This document shows, in pieces, positions 8,745-19,393 of a stretch of DNA of 59,044 nucleotides. The translations under genes were made by a program, and so were the position numbers. The notes under the pieces were generated by a model. It was not told the origin of the DNA and searched no databases. It saw nothing but the letters and a program-made list of their open reading frames with translations. This DNA is from Deltaproteobacteria bacterium (GTDB lineage Bacteria > Desulfobacterota > Desulfobacteria > Desulfobacterales > Desulfatibacillaceae), in the NCBI GenBank assembly GCA_016235345.1, contig JACRLG010000029.1, positions 1-59,044 on the forward strand, in the 5' to 3' direction. Within the stretch, counting starts at the first letter, position 1. Each line of letters starts with the position of its first letter.

Positions 8745-10205
8745 TCAAAGGGCTGGTTTTTGTTGATATACGTTCAGGGCCTTTTCAAGATGTTGGGCCA
8801 CGGTGAGGATGGTCTCCTCCGCAAACTGGTCGGCCATGATCTGAAGGCCTATGGGAAGGCCGCCTTCCGAAAAGCCGCAGGGCACCGAGATGCCCGGAAG
8901 CCCGGCCAGGTTCGCCGGAACCGTGAAGATGTCGGAAAGATACATGGTCAAGGGGTCGGAGCATTTTTCGCCCATGAGAAAGGCCGGGGTGGGGCACACC
9001 GGGGCCACTATGGCGTCGCAGGCGGCGAAGGCCCTGGCGAAGTCCCTCATGATCAGGGTGCGGACAGCAGAAGCCTTGCCGTAGTAGGCGTCGTAATAAC
9101 CGGATGAAAGGGCGTAGGTGCCCAGAATTATTCGCCTTCTGACTTCCGGCCCGAATCCTTTGGAGCGCGTGTTGGTGTACATCTCCAAAAGATTCGACGG
9201 GTCCGGGTCCCGGAACCCGTATTTCACGCCGTCGTAGCGGGCGAGATTGGACGAGGCTTCGGCTGTTGCGATGAGGTAGTAGGCGGCCACGGCGTATTCG
9301 GTGTGGGGAAGGCTCACCGAAACAACTTCGGCCCCAAGGCCTTCCAGGGTTTTGACAGCCTTATACACGCACCTGGAAACGTCCGGTTCAAGCCCCTCGC
9401 TGTTGAAATACTCCCCGGGAAGGCCCAGAACCAGGCCCTTCACGTCCCGGCCAAGAGCTTCCGTATAGTCCGGGACCGGCTTGGGCATGGAAGTGGAGTC
9501 TTTATGGTCGTGACCGGCCAGCACGTTCATCAAAAGCGCTGCGTCCTCCACGGTTTTGGTGAGGGGTCCCACCTGGTCCAGAGAGGATGCGTAGGCCACC
9601 AGCCCGTAACGCGAAACCCGTCCGTAGGAGGGCTTCAATCCAACCACCCCGCAGTGGGAGGCGGGCTGCCGTATGGATCCGCCCGTGTCCGAGCCTACGG
9701 AGCCAAGCCCCATGTCGGCGGCCACGGCTGCTGCAGAGCCGCCAGACGAGCCTCCGGGGATGCGCGAAAGGTCCCAGGGGTTTTTGGTGGGCTTATAGGC
9801 GGAGTTTTCCGTGGACGAACCCATGGCGAACTCGTCCATGTTGTTCTTGCCCACTATCACCGCCCCCGCGTCCCGGAGTTTCTGCACCACCGTGGCGTCG
9901 TAGGGGGGAATGAAGTTTTCAAGGATCTTCGAGCCGCAGGTGGTGCGAAGGCCCTTGGTACACAATACATCCTTCACGCTTATGGGAACGCCGCAAAGTG
10001 GGCCGCCCCCGCCACTTTTAAGGGCCTGGTCGCAAAGCTCGGCCTCCTGCATGGCCCGGTCGCGGAAAATGCTCAAAAAGGCGTCAACCTTGGGTTCCAC
10101 GTCATCTATGCGGGAAAGGATCGAGCCGGTCAGCTCGCAGGACGTAAGCTTTCCCTCGGCCAGAAGCCGGGCCGCCTGGGATATTGTGAGGCGAAATGGT
10201 TCCAT
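8745..10205 (-). CDS. gatA: Asp-tRNA(Asn)/Glu-tRNA(Gln) amidotransferase subunit A
   Basis: The 486-residue amidase subunit liberates ammonia from glutamine for conversion of Glu-tRNA(Gln) or Asp-tRNA(Asn). The amidase-signature Ser-cisSer-Lys triad is visible: Lys in [12 protein letters not shown] (about residue 79), the Gly/Ser-rich [16 protein letters not shown] and [12 protein letters not shown] segments (residues ~150-180). Length and motifs are normal for GatA. It lies 22 bp downstream of gatC in the same operon. gatB is not in this window. Confidence 0.97.
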   Translation of the reverse strand: MEPFRLTISQAARLLAEGKLTSCELTGSILSRIDDVEPKVDAFLSIFRDRAMQEAELCDQALKSGGGGPLCGVPISVKDVLCTKGLRTTCGSKILENFIPPYDATVVQKLRDAGAVIVGKNNMDEFAMGSSTENSAYKPTKNPWDLSRIPGGSSGGSAAAVAADMGLGSVGSDTGGSIRQPASHCGVVGLKPSYGRVSRYGLVAYASSLDQVGPLTKTVEDAALLMNVLAGHDHKDSTSMPKPVPDYTEALGRDVKGLVLGLPGEYFNSEGLEPDVSRCVYKAVKTLEGLGAEVVSVSLPHTEYAVAAYYLIATAEASSNLARYDGVKYGFRDPDPSNLLEMYTNTRSKGFGPEVRRRIILGTYALSSGYYDAYYGKASAVRTLIMRDFARAFAACDAIVAPVCPTPAFLMGEKCSDPLTMYLSDIFTVPANLAGLPGISVPCGFSEGGLPIGLQIMADQFAEETILTVAQHLEKALNVYQQKPAL

Positions 10206-10227
10206 GATGGCTTTCTTAAAATAAGCT

Positions 10228-10527
10228 CTAAATTACGCGGGGCACCAGAAAATTGGTTCCATCCTGCATGGGGGCGTTTGCCAGGGCGCTTTCCCGGTCT
10301 ATGGATGGCCTTGCCTCGTCCTCGCGCAGGGCGTTGCAGATGGGCAGGACGTGGGACGCAGCGGGCACGTCTCCGGTGTCGGCGTTGTCCAGTTTTTTCA
10401 CGTAGGAAAGTATCTCCCCCAACTGCCGGGCAAAGTCCCCGACCTCGTCCGGCAAAAGGTGAAGCCGGGCCAGCTTGGCCACGTAGAGGACCTCCTCCGG
10501 GGTGATCCTTTGTTTTTCTTCGCTCAT
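10228..10527 (-). CDS. gatC: Asp-tRNA(Asn)/Glu-tRNA(Gln) amidotransferase subunit C
   Basis: The small subunit stabilises GatA and links it to GatB. The 99-residue product begins [22 protein letters not shown], the standard GatC start, with the [16 protein letters not shown] and [10 protein letters not shown] segments typical of the family. The frame is open to an earlier ATG at 10560. That upstream stretch belongs to a dispersed intergenic repeat found elsewhere in the window (20.9 and 25.4 kb), so the internal ATG at 10527 is preferred. The ribosome site is weak in either case. Confidence 0.93.
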   Translation of the reverse strand: MSEEKQRITPEEVLYVAKLARLHLLPDEVGDFARQLGEILSYVKKLDNADTGDVPAASHVLPICNALREDEARPSIDRESALANAPMQDGTNFLVPRVI

Positions 10528-10655
10528 CCGATTATTGCCGGGCTCAATGTCTTGTTCCATTTTTCGCTTTTCGGAAAAAGTTCAAAAAGTGGGATCGGGG
10601 AGTTTCTTCCGTGGCCGGATCCTCTTGAAAAAGGGATGAGAACCACGCCCCGAAT
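10528..10655 (-). repeat. Dispersed ~130 bp repeat, copy in the SPOR-gatC gap
   Basis: Read on the minus strand it matches the copy at 20.9 kb in the same order: GTGGTTCT, TTTTTCAAGAGG, CCGGCCACGGAAGAAA, CTCCCCGATC, TTTTTCCGAAAA, AAAATGGAA and GGCAATAATCGG. It fills nearly the whole space between the SPOR gene stop (10664) and the gatC start (10527), so it lies inside the transcribed operon as an intergenic leader. Confidence 0.75.
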
Positions 10656-10663
10656 AAGTTCTT

Positions 10664-11419
10664 TCACTCGATTTTCACCACGAGGCTTTCGGCGGAGGTC
10701 TCCGAAAGGGCCTTGCGCACCATTTCAGCCTTGGGGCGGTTGCCGTAGCGGCCCACCCTGACCCTGTGGATGTCGTCCTTGCCGGGCCTTTTGATCACCA
10801 TGGCCCAGGCCGGGTAGCCCTTTTTCAAAAGCAGGCCGACGAGCCTGTCCGCTTCGTCCGCGCTTGTGACCGCCGCCACCTGCACCGTCCAGGTCGCCAG
10901 GCTTTCCGCCGCGCCCGGCGTGACAGAAGCTGCGTCCGCCCTGGCCGTGTCGGATTCGGCCTTTTCATCTTCGGGCTTCGATGCGCCAGGCTTATCTTTT
11001 GACTTTATCATTTCAGACAGGAACTTCAAAGCTGGCTGCGCCACGCTGCTCACGGACCGGGGGGTGTAATCCCGCGCGGCGGCCTCGGAGGGGGTGTATA
11101 AAAGGTGATCACCGGTGTTGTCCCCGGCTTCCTTTGTGAGGTCGGTGGGCCGGCTCCTCTGTTGCCCCTTTCGGAGTTCAATGGTTGAAAGGGCCTGCTT
11201 TATATCCGAGAACTGGCCCCGCATGTCCTGGTAATCGTACATGATGGGCCCCTGACGCCTTCCGGCGTAATGCCCCAGGCCGAACATGGCCGCCATGCCG
11301 ACAAACACGATTGCGGTCAAGATCACAATGGATGACCTGCCAAGGGTCACCTGCTTTCCGGGCGGCTTTTTGACCGGTTTTTTGGACGAATTTTTGGCCG
11401 AATTTTTTACCGGGGGCAT
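10664..11419 (-). CDS. SPOR-domain membrane protein
   Basis: This is a 251-residue bitopic protein. A Lys-rich cytoplasmic N-terminus (KNSSKKPVKKPPGK) precedes one membrane helix (SSIVILTAIVFVGMAAMFGL, ~27-48), a charged linker, and a C-terminal SPOR domain (~175-251: ATWTVQVAAVTSADEADRL to the end). SPOR domains bind peptidoglycan stripped of stem peptides and localise proteins to the division septum. It begins 5 bases after the argS stop, an arrangement known in several deltaproteobacteria, where the coupling appears to be transcriptional only. Confidence 0.88.
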   Translation of the reverse strand: MPPVKNSAKNSSKKPVKKPPGKQVTLGRSSIVILTAIVFVGMAAMFGLGHYAGRRQGPIMYDYQDMRGQFSDIKQALSTIELRKGQQRSRPTDLTKEAGDNTGDHLLYTPSEAAARDYTPRSVSSVAQPALKFLSEMIKSKDKPGASKPEDEKAESDTARADAASVTPGAAESLATWTVQVAAVTSADEADRLVGLLLKKGYPAWAMVIKRPGKDDIHRVRVGRYGNRPKAEMVRKALSETSAESLVVKIE

Positions 11420-11423
11420 GGCT

Positions 11424-13076
11424 TCACATGGTTTCGGGTGCGTTTACTCCAAGAAGGCCAAGCCCGTTCCGGATGACCTTGCGGATGGCGGCCACCAGGG
11501 CGAGCCTGGCCTGCGAAAGGCCGGTGTCTTCGGATATTACCCTGTGCCGATTGTAATAGGGATGGAAAAGCGAGGCAAGCTCCAAAAGATAATAGGTGAT
11601 CCTGTGGGGCTCCAGAAGCCTTGCCGCCTCTCCCACCGCCTCCGGGAAAAGGTTGAGCTTTTTCAGGAGCTTCAACTCTTCGGGCTCCAGAAGGGAGGCT
11701 GCTTCGGGGTCTGCCGCAAGCCCGGCCTCGGCGGCCTTTTTCTCTATGGACGAAATCCGGGCGTGAACGTACTGGACGTAATAGACCGGGTTGTCCGAGC
11801 TTTTCTGCTTGGCGAGCTCCAGGTCGAAATCCAGCGGGCTTTCGTGGTGCCGGGTGAGGAAGATGAAGCGGGCGGCGTCCGCGCCCACCTCGTCCACCAC
11901 CTCGGAAAGGGTGATGAACTCCCCGCTCCGGGTGGACATGGCCACGGGGCTTCCGGCCCTTAAAAGGTTGACCAGGGTGACCAGGACCGCCCGGAAGCTC
12001 TCTTTCGGCTTTCCGACCGCTTCAACCGCTGCGGTGACGCGGTCCACGTAGCCGTGGTGATCGGCTCCCCAGACGTCGATGACCCTGTTGAACCCGCGCG
12101 AGAATTTTTCCGCGTGGTAGGCGATGTCAGCCGCGAAATAGGTGTTCAAGCCGTTCTGGCGCACCACCACCCTGTCTTTCTCGTCGCCGTAGGAGGAGCT
12201 TTTGAACCACCAGGCCCCGTCCAGCTCGTAGATCAGGCTGCGGGCCTTCATATCGCCAAGGGTCTTGTCCACGAAGCCCGAATCGTAGAGGGACTGCTCG
12301 GAAAACCAGTTGTCGTGTATCACCCCGAAATTTTTCAGATCGGCCCGGATGCCGTCCAGAATGATCCGGGCGGCCTTTCTGGCGCACAGGGCCACGGCCT
12401 CTTCTCCGGGAAGGGCCGCCAGTTCCGCGCCGTGTTCCTCGCTTATCCGCCTTGCGATGTCCCTTATGTAAGGCCCCTGGTAGGCGTCTTCGGGAAAATC
12501 GATGCTTTCGCCCTTCTCCTCCTGCATCCGAAGCCACACGGAAAGGCCTAAGGTGCGGATCTGGCGGCCCGAATCGTTTATGTAGTATTCCCGTGTCACG
12601 TCGTGCCCGGTGAAGGCCAGAAGGCTCGCCAGGCAGTCGCCCACAGCCGCCCCCCTGCCGTGGCCAACGTGAAGGGGGCCGGTGGGGTTGGCGCTCACGA
12701 ACTCCACCATGACCTTTTCGCCCCTGCCGATGTTCGAGGACCCGTAGAGCGAGTCCCTGCCGTGGACCACGGAGAGGACCTTGCGCCATCCTTCGGGGCG
12801 GATGAAAAAGTTGATGAATCCGGGACCGGCGATTTCCGAACGGGCCAGGATGTTTTCCGGGTCTTCAATGTGATCGAGGATCGCAGCCGCGATTTTTTTC
12901 GGGGCCTTTTTCTCGTCCCTTGCCATGGTCATGGCGAGGTTGGTGGCGAAATCGCCGTGGGCCTCCTGCCTTGGTTCATCCAGAAGAACGGGTGAGGCCA
13001 GGGGGCAGGTGAGTTCGCCTGCGTTTACCGCGTTGTTCCAGGCGTTTGAAATTATTGCCGCCAGGGCTTCCTTCAT
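11424..13076 (-). CDS. argS: Arginyl-tRNA synthetase
   Basis: The 550-residue class I synthetase charges tRNA-Arg with arginine. An ArgS-specific N-terminal domain (~1-110) is followed by the HIGH-type signature in [12 protein letters not shown] (~130) and the KMSK-equivalent [11 protein letters not shown] (~380). The C-terminal anticodon-binding DALR domain ends [11 protein letters not shown]-like ([12 protein letters not shown]). An in-frame TTG lies at 13082, but the ATG at 13076 (MKEALAAII) is the likelier start. It appears to be the first gene of the argS-SPOR-gatC-gatA-mutL unit. Confidence 0.97.
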   Translation of the reverse strand: MKEALAAIISNAWNNAVNAGELTCPLASPVLLDEPRQEAHGDFATNLAMTMARDEKKAPKKIAAAILDHIEDPENILARSEIAGPGFINFFIRPEGWRKVLSVVHGRDSLYGSSNIGRGEKVMVEFVSANPTGPLHVGHGRGAAVGDCLASLLAFTGHDVTREYYINDSGRQIRTLGLSVWLRMQEEKGESIDFPEDAYQGPYIRDIARRISEEHGAELAALPGEEAVALCARKAARIILDGIRADLKNFGVIHDNWFSEQSLYDSGFVDKTLGDMKARSLIYELDGAWWFKSSSYGDEKDRVVVRQNGLNTYFAADIAYHAEKFSRGFNRVIDVWGADHHGYVDRVTAAVEAVGKPKESFRAVLVTLVNLLRAGSPVAMSTRSGEFITLSEVVDEVGADAARFIFLTRHHESPLDFDLELAKQKSSDNPVYYVQYVHARISSIEKKAAEAGLAADPEAASLLEPEELKLLKKLNLFPEAVGEAARLLEPHRITYYLLELASLFHPYYNRHRVISEDTGLSQARLALVAAIRKVIRNGLGLLGVNAPETM

Positions 13077-13248
13077 GGTCAACTTTCGTTAAGCATTTTA
13101 CAACATGCTGATTTGAAATGGGTTATCGGTTCGCATACCAAGCATCGGCATCCTTTTACTCATAATTGGTTTTGGGATTTTAGTCAAGAAATCGAGTTTG
13201 CCCGCCATTTGAACCGGCGCACCCGGAGTGTGAAACCCAAACTTTACT

Positions 13249-13276
13249 TTTATCAGGTCATTTAAAATGGTATAAT
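13249..13276 (+). promoter_or_regulatory. Candidate sigma-70 promoter before the response regulator
   Basis: A perfect TATAAT (13271-13276) is preceded at 16 bases by a weak TTTATC (13249-13254) in an AT-rich stretch about 95 bp upstream of the response regulator gene. The gap 13077-13369 holds no gene and must also contain the argS promoter on the other strand. Confidence 0.4.
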
Positions 13277-13369
13277 TAAGAATACACATGCCCTGTCTTA
13301 AGGTGAAGGAGTTCTTGGCCCGCCGGTACAGGCTAAGACAAGCCGCCTCTACAAGGGCTGTATTTTTCC

Positions 13370-14770
13370 ATGCAAGGCAAGACCATGAAAGACGGATTTG
13401 AAATTCGCGGGGAAACCATTCTGGTTGTGGATGACGAGGACGTCACCCTCTTGATGATGGACCTGTTGCTGACAGGCGCTGGTTTTGCAGTGAAAAAGGC
13501 GAAAAGCGCCGTGAAGGCCCTGGAAATGATAGGGGCGGAGCAGGTGGACCTGGTTCTCACCGACCAGGAAATGCCCGAAATGGACGGCCTGGAGCTTCTG
13601 GAGCGGGTCAAGGCCATCCGTCCCAATTTGCCGGTCATCATCTTCACCGCCCACGGAAGCCTGCCCAAGGCCGTGGCCAGCATCAAGAAGGGGGCGGACG
13701 ATTACCTTAACAAGCTGGTGAACCAGGAAGAAATCCTGGCTGTGATCAGGCGCTCCCTGGAGTTCAGCCGGATGAGCGAGGCCAACTTAAGGCTCAAGGC
13801 CCACCTGACGGAACTCTACAGCTTTCACGTGATCCAGACCCAGTCGCCCCTCATGAAGGAATGCCTGGAACTCGCCGAAAAGGTGGCCAAAAGCGCCATG
13901 ACCACCGTCTGCCTTTCCGGGGAGAGCGGAACCGGCAAGGAGGTCCTGGCCCGTGCCATTCATTTTTCCGGGGAGCGCATGGACGCGCCCTTCGTTGCCG
14001 TAAATTGCGCGGGAATTCCGGCGGGGCTTCTTGAAAGCGAGCTTTTCGGCCATGTGAAGGGGGCATTCACAGGGGCTGACAGGGATCACGCCGGACGCTT
14101 CGCCACCGCCGCCAACGGCACCCTGCTTCTGGACGAGATTGCGGACATGCCGCTGGGGCTCCAGGCCAAGCTCTTGAGGGTTCTCCAGGAGCGGGTTTAC
14201 GAGCCGGTGGGGTCCAACAAATCCTTGCGCGCGAATTGCCGGGTAATAACCTCCACAAACAGAAAACTCTGGGACATGGTAAAGGCGGGCGCCTTCCGGG
14301 AGGACCTCTATCACCGCATAAACGCCTTTCCCATAATCCTGCCGCCCCTGCGCCAGCGCCGGGAGGACATCCCCCTTCTTGCCGGGCATTTTCTCTCAAG
14401 GCTGAGCGACGAGCTGGGCAGGCCGGTTTTCAGCCTTGCCCCGGACGCCCTGGCCACGCTTTCGGATAATTTCTGGCCCGGCAACATAAGGGAGCTTAAA
14501 AACTGCCTGGAACGCGCCGCCATAATATCGGACGGAAGCGTCATCCAAATCGGGCATCTTGGCATAAGTCCGGCCAAATCAGGGCCCAAGGAGGTGCAGA
14601 CCGGCCGGGACGGAAGGATAATTCTTACCGTTTCGGTGGAAAAGGAGGACTTCGGGCTGGACGCCCTGGTGGGAAGGATTCTTGAAATAGCCCTGGAAAA
14701 ATTCGGCAAAAACAAGAGCCGGGCAGCGGCCTGGCTCAAGGTGGACCGGAAAATGTTCTACAGAAGATAG
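13370..14770 (+). CDS. Sigma-54-dependent (NtrC-type) response regulator, short DNA-binding end
   Basis: The 466-residue protein has a receiver domain (~15-130; [10 protein letters not shown], acceptor Asp in LVLTDQEMP, conserved Lys in YLNKLVN where Pro is usual). A sigma-54 AAA+ domain (~155-395) carries Walker A GESGTGKE, the sigma-54 contact loop GAFTGA and LLRVLQE. The C-terminus has a Fis-type helix-turn-helix. It activates sigma-54 promoters after phosphorylation by a sensor kinase. The HTH stops at KMFYRR, just inside the recognition helix, about 6-8 residues shorter than usual, so DNA binding may be altered. An ATG at 13385 is an alternative start. It converges on the large hybrid kinase 52 bp away, a possible partner. 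Confidence 0.93.
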   Translation: MQGKTMKDGFEIRGETILVVDDEDVTLLMMDLLLTGAGFAVKKAKSAVKALEMIGAEQVDLVLTDQEMPEMDGLELLERVKAIRPNLPVIIFTAHGSLPKAVASIKKGADDYLNKLVNQEEILAVIRRSLEFSRMSEANLRLKAHLTELYSFHVIQTQSPLMKECLELAEKVAKSAMTTVCLSGESGTGKEVLARAIHFSGERMDAPFVAVNCAGIPAGLLESELFGHVKGAFTGADRDHAGRFATAANGTLLLDEIADMPLGLQAKLLRVLQERVYEPVGSNKSLRANCRVITSTNRKLWDMVKAGAFREDLYHRINAFPIILPPLRQRREDIPLLAGHFLSRLSDELGRPVFSLAPDALATLSDNFWPGNIRELKNCLERAAIISDGSVIQIGHLGISPAKSGPKEVQTGRDGRIILTVSVEKEDFGLDALVGRILEIALEKFGKNKSRAAAWLKVDRKMFYRR

Positions 14771-14821
14771 GGACGCCTGCCCAAAAACGCGAACTGCTGT
14801 ATTGTATGGAGCCACAATCTC

Positions 14822-17800
14822 CTATTCGTTTGCCGCCGCAATTTCGTCTATCAGCTCGGCCAGGGCCAGGGCCAGGGCGGGATGGAGCCGACCGGCAAGG
14901 GCCGAATCGCCTTCCTCAGCCGCCCTTTCCAGGCGTTCGGCTGCGTCTTTGGTGCGGCTTGCCCCCATCTGCATGGAAAGGCCCTTTATGGAATGGGCCA
15001 TGCGCCTCAAATCCTCCAGGCTGCCCGTTTCAGCCGCCCGGTTCAATGCGTCAAGCCTTGCGGGAACCGTTTTCAGGAAAAGCTCGGTCACCTTTTTAAG
15101 CGAGTCGAGGTTGCGGCCCAGCCTTTCGAGAAGCCACTCGCGGTCAAGAATCGCGCCCGGCGCGGGGAGAACCCGGTCATCGGCATATTCGGAAAATTGC
15201 TGGGAGCCGGGCTCGCCAAGGCGCTCTTTCATAACCTTGGCTATGGTTTTCATCAGAATCGGCACGTCAACGGGCTTGGCCACGTAATCGTCCAGCCCCG
15301 CCTCAAGGAATCGCTCCCGGTCGCCTTTCAGCGAATGTGCGGTGAGTGCGATCACGGGAACGTCGTGAGGAGTGGCCCAGCCTTGGGCCATGCGCAGCCT
15401 TCGGGTGGTTTCCATTCCGTCCATGCCCGGCATCTGTATGTCCATCAACACCAGCTCAACCCGGTTTTCTTCCAGGAAGCGCAGGGCCGCTTCGCCGTCC
15501 TCCGCCGTGGACGGCCTGTAACCCGCCCTTGCGAGAAACAGGCAGATCATCTGGCTTATGACCGGGTTGTCCTCCACCACCAGAATATCCAGGCCTTCCT
15601 GCATCCTTGTTTCTGTAAGCGGCATTCTGTTTTCAGTCTCCCTGCCCGGCGTGAACCGCGATGTGAAAAAGAAGGTGCTTCCAAGGCCGGGAGCGCTTTC
15701 AATCCATATGGCCCCGCCCATCAGTTCAACCAGTTTCCTTGAAATGGAAAGGCCCAGACCGGTGCCGCTGTGCCTCCTGGTGAGAAATTCCTCCGCCTGG
15801 GTGAACTGGTTGAATATGAATTCGTGCTTCTCAGGGGCGATGCCGATGCCCGTGTCCCTTACGGAAAAAAGCAGGCTGAGGGTTTCGATGGGGGCCTGAG
15901 ACGGATCGCCTCCGTTTTCGCCGCCAACGGGTGCGGGTCTGACCGACAGTTCGATCGAGCCGACTGCTGTGAACTTAACGGCGTTTCCAAGCAGGTTCAC
16001 GAGCACCTGGCGAAGCCGGTAGGGGTCGCCCGACAGGATTGCGGGAATTTTCCGATCGATGGAGTACGACAGTCCAAGTCCCTTTTTATCAGCCACCACC
16101 CTGAAGGATTTGACCGTGCTTTCAAGAAGTTCCGGCAGCGAAAAATCCAGTTGCCGGATTTCCAGCTTGTTGGCCTCGATCTTGCTCATGTCCAGTATGT
16201 CGTTTAGCAGATTCAACAGGCTTCTGGCCGAATCCAGGACAGGCTCAAGGCATTCCCTCTGGCGAGGGTCGAGTTCCGACTCAAGGGCCAACTGGGTCAT
16301 GCCCATGATGATGGTCATGGGGGTTCTTATCTCGTGGCTCATGTTGGCCAGGAACCTGGATTTTTCCTTGCTGGCCTCCTCGGCCTTCTCCTTTGCCAGC
16401 CGCAGCATATCCTGGGCGGTCTTGCTCTCATGGATGTCCACCGCCATCTCGTAGCGCACCATGCGCCCGTCGGGCCAGCGTATGGCCTTGTCAAAGCACC
16501 TGTACCAGCGCCCGGCCACCGGGTTCAGCATCTCCCACGTGTGGCTCCTGCCTAAATTTTCCCCGAATATCATTGGGTTTGTGCAAAAATCGCAGGGCGT
16601 CTCCCTGTTTTGAAACACCCTGTGGCATATCATCCCCTTGGCGTCGCCCATGACATCGCGCAAGGTCTTGTTCATATAAAGGATTTCATATGTGTCGGGA
16701 TCGGAGACGTAGATTATTTCGTTTGAGGCGTCGAATATGGAGAGGAACTGCTGGCGCTCGAAATCGAGGGCCTGGCTTGTTTTCTTGTGGTTGTCGATTT
16801 CCAGGGTGAGCTTGGTGTTGACGCTGACCAAGTCCCTTGTCCGTTCGTCCACCTTTTTCGCCAGAGTCCTGTTCCGGCTTTCAACAGCCCTGACCCTTGC
16901 CTTGTATCCGCCGTAAAGGAACAAGCAGAACAATATCGCAATCACCAGCCTGAACTGCCAGGTCCCCCACCAGGGAGGGGTGATTACAATGGAGAGGGAG
17001 GCCCCGTTCCTGTTCCACATCCCGTCGTTGTTGGACCCCCTTACCCGGAAAACGTATTTGCCGGGATGAAGGCTGGTGTAAGTGGCCAGCCTGTTCTGGC
17101 TGTCGGTGTTTATCCAGCGGGAGTCGTAACCTTCCAGGATGTAGGCGAAGCGGTTTTTTTCAGGCACGGCGTAGTTCAAGGCTGAAAACTCGATGCTGAA
17201 AACCGACTGGTCGTGGCTGAGCACGATTTTTTCCGTAAGGCCGACGGGTGATGAAAGTACGCTGTCCCTGCCGGGCCCGACGCTCTTGTGGAACAGGAGA
17301 AAATCCGTGAATACGACGGGCGGCGCTGTTTCGTTGTGGCGTATGGCAGCCGGGTCGAAGCGGTTCAGGCCCGCGTTGCCGCCGAAATAAAGCTCGCCGT
17401 TTCTGGTCTTCAGATAGGAAAGGGGAGCGAAGGCTGAGGCCTGAAGCCCGTCCCTCCGGTCGTAGGTCTTGAAGTAGCCGGTTTTTGGGTTGTAGCAAGT
17501 CAGCCCCGAGTTGCCGGAAAGCCAAAGGTTGCCAGCATCGTCTTCCAGGATGCCGAAAATGGGCCCGTTCAAGGCGGGTTCCGCCGAATCGGGGCGAGAG
17601 AACCTGCATGTCCTGGGGTCATACCGGTCAAGGCCTCCCACGGTTCCGAACCAGATGATCCCGGATGAGTCCTGGTGCATGCAGTAAATGGTGTTGGCCC
17701 TTATGGACGCCGGATCGTTTTCCCGGTGTTCGAAATGATCGAATACGCCGGATTCCGGGATGAACCTGTCGACCCCCTTTCCGATGACGCTCACCCAGAG

Positions 17801-19393
17801 GAAGCCCCCGGTATCCGACAGTATGGCCAGCAACCTGTCGTCAGCGAGGCTTGCCGGGATCATGGGGTCGTGGCCGTACCGGATGAAAATCCCCGAACTT
17901 CTGTCATACCTGAAAAGCCCGCTGCCGAAGGTCCCCACCCAAAGATCGCCCCTTGGGTCCTGGTGAAGGAACAGTATCAGTTCCTTTCCGGCTGGCGCTC
18001 CGCTCCTTATGTCAAGGGGAACCTGCCTGAAGGCGCCTTTCTCCCTGTCAAGGATAAGAAGCCCCGCGTCCCACGATCCCACCCACAGCGTTCCTGTGCG
18101 GTCCTCCAGCACCGACGTGGCCATTCCGGCCCTGACTCCACCCTGGGATGCCAGGCGCCGTCCGTAGTTGGTGAATCTGCCGGTCTTCGGATCAAGGCGG
18201 TCCAGCCCGCCGTCTGCCGAGGTTATCCACACCATGCCGGAGGAATCCTCGAACATTCCCCGCATCTTGTTGCCGCCCAGTCCCTGGGTTACCGCCGGAT
18301 TGTAGCGGTAGGGTATGAATTTTATGGCGTTGGGGTCGATCTTGTTGACGCCGTCCGTCATGGTGCCGACCCACAGGGCCCCGGTCCGGTCCTCGCATAT
18401 GCTGATTACGGAGTTTTCCGTGAGGGAATAAGGATTCGCCGGATCGTTTAAGTAGCGCCTGAAGGTTCCAGAGGCCCGGTCCATATGGTTGAGGCCGCCG
18501 CCCCTTGCGCCCACCCAGAGCCGACCCGTCCGGTCTTCGTGTATGAAAGATATGGTGTCGTTGCTTATGCTTGCAGGATTGCCGGGATCGTGTCTGAACC
18601 TCTTGAATTTTTTAGTTTTATTGTCGAAGCGGCAAAGCCCGCCGAGCTGGGTGCCCGCCCACAGGACGCCCGCGCTGTCCGCAAAAAGTGCGACCACCGT
18701 GTTGTTGGAAAGGCTTTCGGGGTCTTCGGGATCATGCCTGAAGGTTTCAAAGGCGCGTTTTTCCGGGTCGAAACGGCAAAGACCTTCATTGGTTCCAGCC
18801 CACAAGCGCCCGTCTTTGTCCCTGCCCAGGGACCTCACCTGGTCGTTGGGCAGGCTCGCCGGGTCATCGGACCTGTGAGTGAAAACCGTGAACCTGCCTG
18901 TTTTGGGGTCGAGAAGAGCCAGGCCTCCAAGCGTGGCCACCCAGAACCGTCCGTCCTTTTCTTCCGCAAGGGCCTGGACGCGGTTTTCGGGAAGACTTTG
19001 CGGGTTTTTCGGGTCGTTTAAAAAGCTGATGAATTTTTCGGTTTTGGGATTGAACAGGCTGAGTCCGCGCCCTGTCCCTATCCACAAAAGCCCGGCCTTG
19101 CTTTCCGTTATGCAGTTGATTACGTTGTAGCTGATGGAGGATTCGTCGTCCGCCCGGTGGGAAAAACTTTTGAACCTGTATCCGTCGTACCTGTAAAGGC
19201 CGCTTTCTGTGCCGAACCACATGTAGCCGTAGCTGTCCTGGAAAACAGAGGAAACCTGCTGGCCGGGCAGCCCGTTTTCGGCGTTTATGCGCTCGAAGGC
19301 CAGGTTGAACTCGTCGGGCTGGCCGGCCGCCAAGGTCAGGGAGGGCGAAAACAGAAAGGCGGCTATGGCAAGGACTGTCAGAACCTTACGCAT
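14822..19393 (-). CDS. Two-component-propeller hybrid histidine kinase with receiver and HPt domains
   Basis: The 1523-residue inner-membrane sensor starts with a signal peptide (MRKVLTVLAIAAFLFSPSLTLA). About 14 two-component-propeller units follow (motifs such as GLWVGT or RLWAGTNEGL, ~35-680), then a Y_Y_Y domain (~735-800) and one membrane helix (WQFRLVIAILFCLFLYGGY, ~808-828). Next come a PAS domain (~880-985), HisKA (FLANMSHEIRTP, phospho-His near 1020), HATPase (~1090-1215), a receiver (VLMDIQMPGMDG, Asp near 1318) and a terminal HPt (AHSIKGLS, His near 1466). This is the layout of periplasmic-ligand sensors related to Bacteroides hybrid systems but with an internal phosphorelay in place of an AraC output. 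The final acceptor could be the convergent response regulator; that link is inferred. Confidence 0.95.
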   Translation of the reverse strand: MRKVLTVLAIAAFLFSPSLTLAAGQPDEFNLAFERINAENGLPGQQVSSVFQDSYGYMWFGTESGLYRYDGYRFKSFSHRADDESSISYNVINCITESKAGLLWIGTGRGLSLFNPKTEKFISFLNDPKNPQSLPENRVQALAEEKDGRFWVATLGGLALLDPKTGRFTVFTHRSDDPASLPNDQVRSLGRDKDGRLWAGTNEGLCRFDPEKRAFETFRHDPEDPESLSNNTVVALFADSAGVLWAGTQLGGLCRFDNKTKKFKRFRHDPGNPASISNDTISFIHEDRTGRLWVGARGGGLNHMDRASGTFRRYLNDPANPYSLTENSVISICEDRTGALWVGTMTDGVNKIDPNAIKFIPYRYNPAVTQGLGGNKMRGMFEDSSGMVWITSADGGLDRLDPKTGRFTNYGRRLASQGGVRAGMATSVLEDRTGTLWVGSWDAGLLILDREKGAFRQVPLDIRSGAPAGKELILFLHQDPRGDLWVGTFGSGLFRYDRSSGIFIRYGHDPMIPASLADDRLLAILSDTGGFLWVSVIGKGVDRFIPESGVFDHFEHRENDPASIRANTIYCMHQDSSGIIWFGTVGGLDRYDPRTCRFSRPDSAEPALNGPIFGILEDDAGNLWLSGNSGLTCYNPKTGYFKTYDRRDGLQASAFAPLSYLKTRNGELYFGGNAGLNRFDPAAIRHNETAPPVVFTDFLLFHKSVGPGRDSVLSSPVGLTEKIVLSHDQSVFSIEFSALNYAVPEKNRFAYILEGYDSRWINTDSQNRLATYTSLHPGKYVFRVRGSNNDGMWNRNGASLSIVITPPWWGTWQFRLVIAILFCLFLYGGYKARVRAVESRNRTLAKKVDERTRDLVSVNTKLTLEIDNHKKTSQALDFERQQFLSIFDASNEIIYVSDPDTYEILYMNKTLRDVMGDAKGMICHRVFQNRETPCDFCTNPMIFGENLGRSHTWEMLNPVAGRWYRCFDKAIRWPDGRMVRYEMAVDIHESKTAQDMLRLAKEKAEEASKEKSRFLANMSHEIRTPMTIIMGMTQLALESELDPRQRECLEPVLDSARSLLNLLNDILDMSKIEANKLEIRQLDFSLPELLESTVKSFRVVADKKGLGLSYSIDRKIPAILSGDPYRLRQVLVNLLGNAVKFTAVGSIELSVRPAPVGGENGGDPSQAPIETLSLLFSVRDTGIGIAPEKHEFIFNQFTQAEEFLTRRHSGTGLGLSISRKLVELMGGAIWIESAPGLGSTFFFTSRFTPGRETENRMPLTETRMQEGLDILVVEDNPVISQMICLFLARAGYRPSTAEDGEAALRFLEENRVELVLMDIQMPGMDGMETTRRLRMAQGWATPHDVPVIALTAHSLKGDRERFLEAGLDDYVAKPVDVPILMKTIAKVMKERLGEPGSQQFSEYADDRVLPAPGAILDREWLLERLGRNLDSLKKVTELFLKTVPARLDALNRAAETGSLEDLRRMAHSIKGLSMQMGASRTKDAAERLERAAEEGDSALAGRLHPALALALAELIDEIAAANE

